From: Anaerolineaceae bacterium
Lineage (GTDB): Bacteria; Chloroflexota; Anaerolineae; Anaerolineales; Anaerolineaceae
Length of the DNA stretch: 7,062 nt
Direction of reading: 5' to 3'
Assembly: GCA_003158355.1 (NCBI GenBank)
Contig: PMIV01000140.1
Span: 1-7,062 of the forward strand
This document shows, piece by piece, positions 1 to 5,904 of this stretch. The translations under genes and the position numbers were made by a program. Numbering within the stretch: position 1 is the stretch's first letter; each line of letters opens with the position of its first letter. The notes below the pieces were generated by a model, which saw only the letters and a program-made list of their open reading frames with translations, ran no database searches and had not been told where the DNA came from.

Positions 1-635
1 ATGGTTATCTCAATGAAGTTGCCAAAGCTTCCCGCGTGCCAGTATTGAACATGCAGTGCGATATTTATCACCCATTCCAATGTTTGGCCGATCTGATGAC
101 CATCGTTGAGAAAAAAGGCCGCGATCTGCGCCGCAAAAAGATGGTGGTTTCCTGGGCATATGCAGCTTCTTATCAGAAGCCAATGTCGGTGCCACAGTCT
201 TTGGTTTTACAGATGCCGCGCTTTGGCATGGACGTCGTCCTGGCCCATCCACCTGAGTTCAAACTGATGCCCGATATCATGGAACAAGCCCGCGAGCAGG
301 CGCGCAAATTTGGTACCGGATTTGAAGTAGTGGATGATATGGATGAAGCATTCAAAGATGCCGATATCGTCTACGCAAAATCTTGGGGAGCCATGGTTCA
401 TACGCCGGATCCTGAAGAAGGCGCAAAGATCATTAAAAAGTACGAAAGCTGGATCACGGATGAACGACGAATGAAACTCGCCAAACCCGATGCGATCTAC
501 ATGCACCCGTTACCGGCTGACCGCAATATTGAAGTAACCGATGGTGTGATGGATGGTCCGCAGTCGGTTGTTTATGATGAAGCTGAAAACCGCATGCACG
601 TGCAAGAAGCCGTTATGGCTTTGACCATGGGCTAA
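1..635 (+). CDS. Knotted carbamoyltransferase, YgeW-like (3' part, left edge open)
   Basis: Cytosolic transcarbamylase, probably working in the catabolic direction: phosphorolysis of a carbamoylated (ureido) compound to carbamoyl phosphate. The reading frame is open to the left edge (first full codon at 3), so the start lies outside; 210 residues are visible, about half of a family member of roughly 390-400. Visible motifs: HPFQ (residues 23-26 of the fragment, the HPxQ carbamoyl-phosphate motif), SWAY followed by a Pro-rich insertion ending KPMSVPQS, DADIVYAKSWG, HPLPADR (504-524) and DEAENRMHVQ near the C-terminus. The insertion after SWAY is where knotted transcarbamylases (acetyl/succinyl-ornithine carbamoyltransferases and YgeW) differ from ordinary OTCase, and SYQKPMSVPQ closely resembles the E. 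coli YgeW segment as I recall it. The C-terminal DEAENR-type ending is closer to acetylornithine carbamoyltransferase. Carbamate kinase follows 31 bases later, which supports a catabolic role. The exact substrate is unknown. The GTG at 36 is internal, not the start. Confidence 0.85.
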   Translation, partial: GYLNEVAKASRVPVLNMQCDIYHPFQCLADLMTIVEKKGRDLRRKKMVVSWAYAASYQKPMSVPQSLVLQMPRFGMDVVLAHPPEFKLMPDIMEQAREQARKFGTGFEVVDDMDEAFKDADIVYAKSWGAMVHTPDPEEGAKIIKKYESWITDERRMKLAKPDAIYMHPLPADRNIEVTDGVMDGPQSVVYDEAENRMHVQEAVMALTMG

Positions 636-666
636 AATTTATCGACACAATTGGAGAGATTGTAGA

Positions 667-1614
667 ATGGTAAAAAAAGGTGTAGCAGTTGTTGCAGTTG
701 GTGGTAACTCACTGATTAAGGATGAACAACATAAGACGATCCCCGATCAGTATGAAGCCGGACAAGAGTCCATGCGCCACATTGTGGACATGATCGAACA
801 GGGCTGGGAAGTGGTAGTCACCCACGGAAACGGTCCCCAGGTCGGTTTTATCTTACGCCGCTCAGAACTGTCAGTAAAAGAACTTCATCCGGTTTCGCTG
901 GATTTTTGCGGAGCTGATTCACAAGGTTCTATTGGTTATATGTTTGCCATGGCTCTTGACAATGAATTCAAGGACCGTGGAATGAATAAACAATGTGCTG
1001 CTGTGGTTACCCAGACCATCGTTGACCTTAAAGATAAAGCTTTCCAAAATCCATCCAAACCGATCGGTTCCTTTATGGATGAGAAGACTGCTAAAGAACA
1101 TACAGTCAAGGATGGCTGGACTGTGGTTGAAGATGCTGGCCGCGGCTGGCGCCGTGTGGTTCCCTCTCCGATTCCTCAGAAAATTGTGGAAGCAGATGCC
1201 ATCAAGAAACTGATCGAAGCCGGCTTCACTGTGGTGGGTGTTGGCGGCGGCGGCATTCCTGTAATCGAAGACGAGAAGGGCCATTTGGTCGGGGTCGAGG
1301 CTGTCATCGATAAAGACTTTGGATCATCTGTTCTGGCTAACTTGATCAATGCTGACCTTTTTGTCATCAGTACTGCAGTTGAAAAGGTTGCTATCAATTT
1401 CAATAAGCCCGACCAAAAGTGGTTGGATAAAATGACCGTCGCTGAAGCCAAACAATACATGGCCGAAGGGCATTTTGCCAAGGGCTCCATGCTGCCAAAA
1501 ATTCAGGCGATCTTGAATTATCTGGAGCACGGAGGCAAAAAAGCTCTAATCACTAACCCGGAAAACATAGGACGTGCATTAAATGGTGAAACGGGTACCT
1601 GGATCGTAAATTAA
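667..1614 (+). CDS. arcC: Carbamate kinase
   Basis: Transfers phosphate from carbamoyl phosphate to ADP, giving ATP, CO2 and ammonia: the energy-yielding last step of arginine deiminase, agmatine, allantoin and purine-ureide fermentations. The product is 315 residues, normal for the family and apparently full length. Amino-acid-kinase motifs in order: GGNS (12-15), THGNGPQVG (52-60), DFCGADSQGSIGYM (79-92), WRRVVPSP, GGGGIP (193-198), VEKVAINF (238-245) and GSMLPKIQA (273-281), ending with a GTWI segment. Start ATG 667 is chosen because GGAGAG at 653-658 sits 8 bases upstream and the GGN motif falls at the expected distance. It follows the carbamoyltransferase by 31 bases with no terminator between, so the two are very likely co-transcribed. 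No arginine deiminase is visible, and pairing with a YgeW-like enzyme argues for a yqeA-like role rather than the classical arc pathway. Family call is very secure; pathway is inferred. Confidence 0.96.
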   Translation: MVKKGVAVVAVGGNSLIKDEQHKTIPDQYEAGQESMRHIVDMIEQGWEVVVTHGNGPQVGFILRRSELSVKELHPVSLDFCGADSQGSIGYMFAMALDNEFKDRGMNKQCAAVVTQTIVDLKDKAFQNPSKPIGSFMDEKTAKEHTVKDGWTVVEDAGRGWRRVVPSPIPQKIVEADAIKKLIEAGFTVVGVGGGGIPVIEDEKGHLVGVEAVIDKDFGSSVLANLINADLFVISTAVEKVAINFNKPDQKWLDKMTVAEAKQYMAEGHFAKGSMLPKIQAILNYLEHGGKKALITNPENIGRALNGETGTWIVN

Positions 1615-1625
1615 AATATTTTTCA

Positions 1626-1658
1626 GGGTTCTGCCTGAGATTGACTCGGGCAGAACCC
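1626..1658 (+). terminator. Strong 14-bp hairpin after carbamate kinase, no U-tract
   Basis: GGGTTCTGCCTGAG (1626-1639) pairs with CTCGGGCAGAACCC (1645-1658) around a 5-base loop, continuous with one U·G wobble. It begins 11 bases after the arcC stop. The downstream flank (GAAAGCCGGATG) has no T run, so this is not a textbook intrinsic terminator. It may be a factor-assisted terminator, or a 3'-end stabilising structure that protects the upstream mRNA. The pairing is seen directly; the role is inferred. Confidence 0.6.
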
Positions 1659-1679
1659 GAAAGCCGGATGCTTCTTTGG

Positions 1680-1716
1680 TTAATAATCTTAAAATGTCTT
1701 ATATTTTAAGGATTAA
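1680..1716. promoter_or_regulatory. AT-rich inverted repeat, candidate operator
   Basis: CTTAAAAT (1688-1695) and ATTTTAAG (1703-1710) form a perfect 8-base inverted repeat around 7 bases. The symmetry continues outward after a short asymmetric gap as TTAAT (1680-1684) and ATTAA (1712-1716). It overlaps the candidate -35 region of the promoter-like sequence just downstream, which is where a dimeric repressor or activator could act. No regulator gene is visible, so the cognate protein is unknown. Confidence 0.4.
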
Positions 1717-1739
1717 CAATTGGCAGCTTCGTGTACAAT
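1713..1739 (+). promoter_or_regulatory. Candidate sigma70-type promoter for the transporter operon
   Basis: TTAACA (1713-1718) matches 5 of 6 consensus -35 bases and TACAAT (1734-1739) matches 5 of 6 consensus -10 bases. Spacing is 15 bases, shorter than the ideal 17. Predicted transcription would start near 1746, giving a leader of about 170 bases before the BMP gene. The location, after a hairpin and before a new operon segment, supports it; the short spacer weakens it. Confidence 0.4.
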
Positions 1740-1750
1740 AGGAGGTATAT

Positions 1751-1780
1751 TACTTCCGCAGGAAAGAGCTTGCGGAAGTA
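1751..1780 (+). other. Leader hairpin, 10-bp perfect stem
   Basis: TACTTCCGCA (1751-1760) is the exact reverse complement of TGCGGAAGTA (1771-1780), separated by 10 bases; a G·U and a G-C pair could extend the stem into the loop. If the promoter at 1713-1739 is real, this hairpin lies almost at the 5' end of the transcript, where it could protect the mRNA or form part of a leader regulator. No known riboswitch consensus was recognised around it. Confidence 0.5.
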
Positions 1781-1829
1781 TAGCGTGATTGATCCTCAAA
1801 TATTAACGACAATTGCGACTTCAGCCAGG

Positions 1830-1859
1830 AAAGGAGGTGGAGTTAACCCAAGTTAGCTT
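1830..1859 (+). other. Orphan perfect Shine-Dalgarno match with adjoining hairpin
   Basis: AAAGGAGGTG (1830-1839) is fully complementary to the usual 3' end of 16S rRNA, but no ATG follows at a working distance. Directly after it, 1840-1847 and 1852-1859 can form an 8-bp stem (including G·U pairs) around loop CCAA. The gene's own ribosome site lies about 65-80 bases further on. Possible readings are a ribosome standby or pausing site, the ribosome site of a lost leader gene, or coincidence in an AG-rich stretch. Confidence 0.35.
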
Positions 1860-1903
1860 GCTTCCAATATATTCGTTTTTTTAAACCTATTGTTCGATTT
1901 CTC

Positions 1904-1909
1904 AGGAGG
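1904..1909 (+). promoter_or_regulatory. Ribosome binding site of the BMP gene
   Basis: AGGAGG ends 6 bases before ATG 1916. It is strong and well spaced, which fits high expression of a binding protein and fixes the start immediately before a signal peptide. Confidence 0.85.
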
Positions 1910-1915
1910 AGAATA

Positions 1916-3235
1916 ATGTTTTCTAAACGTACTTGGCTCGTAGTAAGTGTATTAGTCGTACTCGCAATGGCTATGTCCGCATGCGGACAGGCTGCCACAG
2001 TTGCACCCACAACTGCTCCTGCAACGGCTGCTTCCGCAGCCACAACAGCTCCAGCAGCGACCGAAGCAGCCACCGTGGCTGCAACAACCGCTCCGACTGC
2101 AACAGAAGATACCAGCTCTTGTTCTGACAGCGACTTCTGTTTTGGTATGCTTTTAGTCGGCCCCCATACCGATAATGGTTGGTCAACAGCCACTTATTTG
2201 GGCGCCCAATATGTAGTATCCAAAATCCCGGGATCCAAATTCATCTATGCAGAGAACGTCTTTTCTGATCCGAACACCACTGTTGCTCAGTATGCTGAAA
2301 AATTATTGAGCCGCGGCGCGAAAGTGATCGTTTTCAACTCAGATGATATGAAAGATGGCCTCACCGAATTTGCCGCTGCGCACCCCGATGTTCCCGTTGT
2401 GTGGTTATCTGGTGACTTTGCCTGGAAAGATGGACAACGCTATCAGAAGGATATGGCAAAAGAAAGCGATATCATGGGCCGGATGGAATTTGGCAAAATG
2501 ATCGCTGGTTGCTCTGCTGCTTTGACCACCAAGACTGGCAAGATCGGCTTCTTGGGTGCTTTGACCAATGATGAAACCCGCCGTCTTTCCAATGCTGCCT
2601 ACTTAGGCGCAAATTATTGCTGGACGAAGGTTTTAGGCAAAACCACTGCTCTCGATTTCAAAGTTACTTGGATTGGTTATTGGTTCAATGAACCCGGTAC
2701 TACCCAGGACCCGACCCAGGTTGCTGATGATTTCTTCAACAGCGGCTATGATGTGGTCATGTCTGGTATCGATTCAACCGAAGCAGTTACCGAAGCCAAA
2801 AAATTCCGCGATCAGGGCAAAGATGTTTATGCTGTCCAGTATGACTATGAAGATGCTTGCAGCGTAGCACCCGATGCTTGCTTGGGTGTTCCCTATTACA
2901 ACTGGGGTGTTATGATGCTGCCAGTTCTCAAGTCTGTAAAAGATGGTACCTACACTCGCCAGTTCGTTTATCAGGCACCGGATTGGAAAGATATCAACAA
3001 TGCGGATACTTCCGCAGTTGGTTTCAAGAAGGGTGCTGCCTTATCCGCAGACAATTCTAAAAAATTAGATTCTTTCATTGCTGAACTTGCTGGCGGCCTC
3101 AATCTTTGGAAGGGCCCCATCAAATATCAGGACGGAACAGTTTATTTGGCCGATGGCGCTGCTGCTACCGATCAACAAATTTGGTACATGCCGCAATTGC
3201 TTGCAGGCATGACCGGTGAAAGTGTTTCCAAATAG
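1916..3235 (+). CDS. BMP-family substrate-binding lipoprotein of ABC importer
   Basis: Lipid-anchored extracytoplasmic receptor that delivers substrate to the permease encoded downstream. The product has 439 residues. Residues 1-22 are a lipoprotein signal (basic KR, hydrophobic core, lipobox MSAC) with the modified Cys at 23. Residues 25-68 are a low-complexity Ala/Thr/Pro linker with TTAP three times (32-35, 43-46, 57-60). The Bmp/PnrA-like fold follows: FGMLLVGPHTDNGW (the GPxxDxGW start of one BMP subgroup), KIGFLG, VTWIGYWFNEP and GYDVVMSGIDS are the expected family segments. The mature domain carries six Cys arranged as three close pairs (69/75, 199/235, 315/322), possibly disulfides. 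Known BMP proteins bind purine nucleosides or nucleobases; which ligand applies here cannot be read. The linker makes it longer than most family members. A terminator-like hairpin after the gene suggests it is made in excess over the transporter subunits. Family call is firm; ligand is inferred. Confidence 0.93.
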   Translation: MFSKRTWLVVSVLVVLAMAMSACGQAATVAPTTAPATAASAATTAPAATEAATVAATTAPTATEDTSSCSDSDFCFGMLLVGPHTDNGWSTATYLGAQYVVSKIPGSKFIYAENVFSDPNTTVAQYAEKLLSRGAKVIVFNSDDMKDGLTEFAAAHPDVPVVWLSGDFAWKDGQRYQKDMAKESDIMGRMEFGKMIAGCSAALTTKTGKIGFLGALTNDETRRLSNAAYLGANYCWTKVLGKTTALDFKVTWIGYWFNEPGTTQDPTQVADDFFNSGYDVVMSGIDSTEAVTEAKKFRDQGKDVYAVQYDYEDACSVAPDACLGVPYYNWGVMMLPVLKSVKDGTYTRQFVYQAPDWKDINNADTSAVGFKKGAALSADNSKKLDSFIAELAGGLNLWKGPIKYQDGTVYLADGAAATDQQIWYMPQLLAGMTGESVSK

Positions 3236-3246
3236 TTTTACTGCAA

Positions 3247-3283
3247 AGAGGGAAGGCATTCTTGCCTTCCCTCTCCTTGTTTT
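3247..3283 (+). terminator. Intra-operon terminator/attenuator between BMP and ATPase genes
   Basis: AGAGGGAAGGCA (3247-3258) and TGCCTTCCCTCT (3263-3274) form a perfect 12-bp stem with a 4-base loop, followed by CC and then TTGTTTT (3277-3283). This is intrinsic-terminator architecture with a slightly imperfect U-tract. It starts 11 bases after the binding-protein stop and ends 18 bases before the ATPase ATG. It probably ends a share of transcripts, or protects the 3' end of the BMP mRNA, giving more receptor than transporter. Confidence 0.75.
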
Positions 3284-3301
3284 AGGCCCTAGTGAGGTTT
3301 C

Positions 3302-4783
3302 ATGGACGTTGAATTACGAAATATTCAAAAAACATTTGGAAAAGTTCACGCCAATGATGATATTTCTCTTACTGTTCAATCTGGAGAAATTCAAGGTATT
3401 TTAGGTGAAAATGGTGCCGGAAAAAGTACGCTAATGAAGGTGCTTTCCGGTTTTATACAAGCTGATTCTGGTAGTATTCTTCTGGGTGGTAAACCAGTCA
3501 TAATTTCTTCGCCGGCTGATTCGGTTAAGCTGGGTATTGGTATGCTTCATCAAGATCCATTGGATTTTCCTCCAATGAAGGTGCTGGATAACCTGATCGC
3601 AGGCAGCAAAGAGGGAACCTTTCCTAATCGGAAACGGGTTTTGGCGGAATTTCAAGAATTGCAGCGACAATTTAATTTTAATGTTTCACCTGATGCATAT
3701 ATTGAGAGCCTTACAGTGGGAGAGCGGCAGCAACTTGAAATATTGAGATTGCTCTGGTTAGGCGCTGAAGTGCTGATTTTAGATGAACCTACTACCGGTA
3801 TCTCTGCGATGCAAAAGCAGCAACTATTTGCGATGGTACGTAAATTATCTGAGCAAGGTAAGGTAATTATCTTTGTTTCTCACAAACTTGAAGAAGTCGA
3901 ATCACTTTGCAGTCAAATTGCAGTTTTTCGTCAGGGGAAAAATGTTGGGCAAGTAAAACCCCCTTATGACACAGATCAACTGGTTACGATGATGTTTGGC
4001 AAGACGCTTAGTCAAAACGAAAAAATATGTGAAGCAAATGAAAAATTGAATATCGAAATCAACGATCTGGAGATTGACGATATTCGTTTACCTATTAAAA
4101 ATGTGAATTTCTGTATTCAAAAGGGCGAAGTGATTGGTTTGGCAGGTATGGAAGGTTCTGGTCAGGGGCTGCTCTTGCGCGCCCTGGCGGGGATCATTCG
4201 CCCAAGCGGCGGTCATATCTGGATTTATGGTGATGGTCTTGCAAAAGAAGACCTACTGGGAAAGCATTATTTCAACTTTAAGAATTCCGGAATTTCTTTC
4301 CTGCCTGCAGCGAGGTTGGAAGAAGGCCTTATTGCCGGCTTAAACCTCAAAGAGCATTTCATTCTTTCTGAAAAGCAGACAGGATTTTTCATCAACCAAA
4401 AAGAAGCAGCCACCTTAACCGAACACCGGATCAAAGATTTCAATATTAAAGGGACTGCTGAAAATAAAATAGAGTCCCTCTCTGGGGGAAATCAACAGCG
4501 GGCTGAATTGGCGTTGCTGCGTCAGCCCCTCAAGCTGCTTTTACTTGATCATCCCACCCGCGGTCTGGATATTGAATCTTCCATGTACATTTGGGGAAAG
4601 CTGAAACAGCGCTGTAAGGAAGGCGCCAGTATTATCTTCGTCTCTTCTGATCTTGAAGAAGTACTGCAATACAGCGATCGTATTTTAGTCTTTTTTGGCG
4701 GAAAAGTATCTGAGCCATTAGATGCATCGAAGGTGACCGTTGATCAACTTGGACAACTAATCGGTGGTAAAGGTTGGGATTAA
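3302..4783 (+). CDS. ABC transporter ATPase, two fused nucleotide-binding domains (YufO/RbsA type)
   Basis: Cytoplasmic energy subunit of the BMP importer; 493 residues carrying two ABC domains, near the usual ~500. Domain 1: Walker A GENGAGKST (35-43), signature LTVGERQQ (137-144), Walker B with DEPTTG (161-166), switch His194. Domain 2: degenerate Walker A lacking the GKS/T (GMEGSGQG, 282-289), signature LSGGNQQR (393-400), Walker B with DHPTRGLD (416-423), where His replaces the catalytic Glu. A degenerate second site is normal in the ribose/nucleoside-type fused ATPases, so one ATP site is expected to be competent: Walker A of domain 1 with signature of domain 2. Start ATG 3302 has GAGG at 3294-3297, with close (4-base) spacing. 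The visual impression is of more AT-rich codons than in the BMP gene. It sits 66 bases after the BMP gene, across the attenuator, and 20 bases before the first permease. Confidence 0.96.
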   Translation: MDVELRNIQKTFGKVHANDDISLTVQSGEIQGILGENGAGKSTLMKVLSGFIQADSGSILLGGKPVIISSPADSVKLGIGMLHQDPLDFPPMKVLDNLIAGSKEGTFPNRKRVLAEFQELQRQFNFNVSPDAYIESLTVGERQQLEILRLLWLGAEVLILDEPTTGISAMQKQQLFAMVRKLSEQGKVIIFVSHKLEEVESLCSQIAVFRQGKNVGQVKPPYDTDQLVTMMFGKTLSQNEKICEANEKLNIEINDLEIDDIRLPIKNVNFCIQKGEVIGLAGMEGSGQGLLLRALAGIIRPSGGHIWIYGDGLAKEDLLGKHYFNFKNSGISFLPAARLEEGLIAGLNLKEHFILSEKQTGFFINQKEAATLTEHRIKDFNIKGTAENKIESLSGGNQQRAELALLRQPLKLLLLDHPTRGLDIESSMYIWGKLKQRCKEGASIIFVSSDLEEVLQYSDRILVFFGGKVSEPLDASKVTVDQLGQLIGGKGWD

Positions 4784-4791
4784 CAGAGAGA

Positions 4792-4796
4792 AAAGG
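4792..4796 (+). promoter_or_regulatory. Ribosome binding site deciding the permease 1 start
   Basis: AAAGG lies 7 bases before ATG 4804 (an in-frame ATG at 4807 follows at once). This favours 4804 over the in-frame TTG at 4774, which lies inside the ATPase gene end and has no good ribosome site. Confidence 0.6.
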
Positions 4797-4803
4797 TAAA
4801 TCC

Positions 4804-5904
4804 ATGATGACAAAACAAAACGAAACCAAGCCCAACCGCAATTCTTTTTTCTTGACCATGCTGACCAATCGCTTCAGTTCATTATCTTTGGCGGTGGTCC
4901 TGGCATTAGTCTTTACCTGCCTGATCATTTGGATCATGAAGGCAAACCCCTTGAAAGTGTTCCAGGTAATTTTTATTGGCTCATTTGGTTCTATGGGTGC
5001 ATTTACACAGGTTTTGCAGGCCTGGGTACCCTTGGTGTTGGCTTCCATTGGGCTTATGTTTACATTTACAGCCGGTCTTTGGAATATTGGCATGGAGGGG
5101 CAGATCGAGATGGGAGCAATTTTCTCCTATGGGGTGATCCGGATTTTCATGGATTCAACTACTCCTTCTCCTGCAGTCATAATCATTTTGACGATATTAG
5201 CCGGAATTATCGGTGGTGCCTTATGGGCACTACTGGTCGGCCTGTTGAAAAATTTTGGCGGTGTAAATGAAATTTTTGGCGGGCTGGGTTTCAACTTTAT
5301 AGCTGATGCAATCATGCTTTATCTTGTCTATGGGCCGTGGAAACCAATTGGGGTTGCCAACGGAAGTACAAAAATGCTTCCACATGCGTTGTGGTTACCT
5401 CAAATCACCGGTTCGTATCTGAGTCTGTGGGCCCTCGGGATTGCAATTGCAGGTGTGATTGTGACCGCAATCATTTTAAAAGGCACTTACTTTGGATTGA
5501 AATTAAAAGCCGTTGGCAAGAATAATAAATCCTCATTTTTAATGGGGATCCCAACAAGCCGGTACATGTTGATTTCTTTTATACTCTGCGGTGTTTTTGC
5601 AGGCTTAACCGGTGCCTTACAGGTTACAGCTTTCTACCATGTGCTGCGAAATAACATTTCGGGTGGATACGGATACCTGGGGTTGATGGTTGGCATGTTG
5701 GCCAATATTCAACCGCTTGTAACCGCTCCAATCGCGTTTGTTTTTATCGCCTTAAGCAAAGGTGCATCAGGGTTGGGAATTGATCTAAAATTAGACTCCA
5801 ACCTCTCAGGTGTTATCCAGGGTTTGTTAGTAATGTTTGTTTTGGTCATGGATGGTGTTCGCCGAATTCTTACAAAGAAAAACAAAGGAGCGCGAAATGG
5901 ATAG
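4804..5904 (+). CDS. ABC transporter permease 1, BPD_transp_2 family (YufP-like)
   Basis: Integral membrane subunit forming half of the translocation channel; 366 residues from ATG 4804. A polar N-terminal tail of about 25 residues is followed by a first membrane segment (about 27-45) and several more hydrophobic segments to about residue 355, then a basic tail (KKNKGAR). Family marks are GLWNIGMEGQ with NIGMEGQ at 94-100 (the conserved NIGxEGQ block), a GGVNEIFGGLGFNFIA segment matching the usual vnEvissLmlNyIa region, and GVFAGLTGAL followed by GYGYLGLMVGMLAN. These place it in the branched-chain amino acid/sugar/nucleoside permease family, in the first-permease position of BMP systems. An upstream in-frame TTG (4774) would overlap the ATPase gene but is less likely. 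It overlaps the second permease by 8 bases, implying translational coupling. Confidence 0.93.
   Translation: MMTKQNETKPNRNSFFLTMLTNRFSSLSLAVVLALVFTCLIIWIMKANPLKVFQVIFIGSFGSMGAFTQVLQAWVPLVLASIGLMFTFTAGLWNIGMEGQIEMGAIFSYGVIRIFMDSTTPSPAVIIILTILAGIIGGALWALLVGLLKNFGGVNEIFGGLGFNFIADAIMLYLVYGPWKPIGVANGSTKMLPHALWLPQITGSYLSLWALGIAIAGVIVTAIILKGTYFGLKLKAVGKNNKSSFLMGIPTSRYMLISFILCGVFAGLTGALQVTAFYHVLRNNISGGYGYLGLMVGMLANIQPLVTAPIAFVFIALSKGASGLGIDLKLDSNLSGVIQGLLVMFVLVMDGVRRILTKKNKGARNG
5884..5890 (+). promoter_or_regulatory. Ribosome binding site deciding the permease 2 start
   Basis: AAAGGAG lies inside the end of permease 1, 6 bases before ATG 5897. It selects this start over an in-frame TTG at 5837, which would add 20 mostly non-membrane residues buried in the permease 1 gene. 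Confidence 0.8.

Noticed and set aside
36..38. GTG as the start of the carbamoyltransferase
   Set aside because: The frame stays open to the left edge with family-like residues, and only half the expected length is present. It is a gene cut by the window, not a short gene.
1860..1882. T7 run after the hairpin at 1840-1859 as an intrinsic terminator
   Set aside because: The T run starts 17 bases after the stem, too far for a normal intrinsic terminator, and it lies upstream of a strongly initiated gene.
1843..2193. Reverse-strand Ala/Val-rich frame opposite the lipoprotein linker
   Set aside because: Its composition is the mirror of the GC-rich Ala/Thr codons of the linker; it is low complexity, not a gene.
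4145..4570. Degenerate second ATP site as possible inactivation
   Set aside because: Missing GKS/T in the second Walker A and lack of the second catalytic Glu are usual in fused ribose/nucleoside-type ATPases, so this is not decay.
4774..4803. Longer permease 1 from TTG 4774
   Set aside because: It would overlap the ATPase end, has no good ribosome site, and adds only polar residues. ATG 4804 has AAAGG in place.
4632..5093. Reverse-strand open frame of 153 codons
   Set aside because: It is antisense to the ATPase end and permease 1, with no family features; the sense frames carry clear motifs.
5837..5896. Longer permease 2 from TTG 5837
   Set aside because: It adds 20 residues encoded inside permease 1, while ATG 5897 has a strong AAAGGAG 6 bases upstream.
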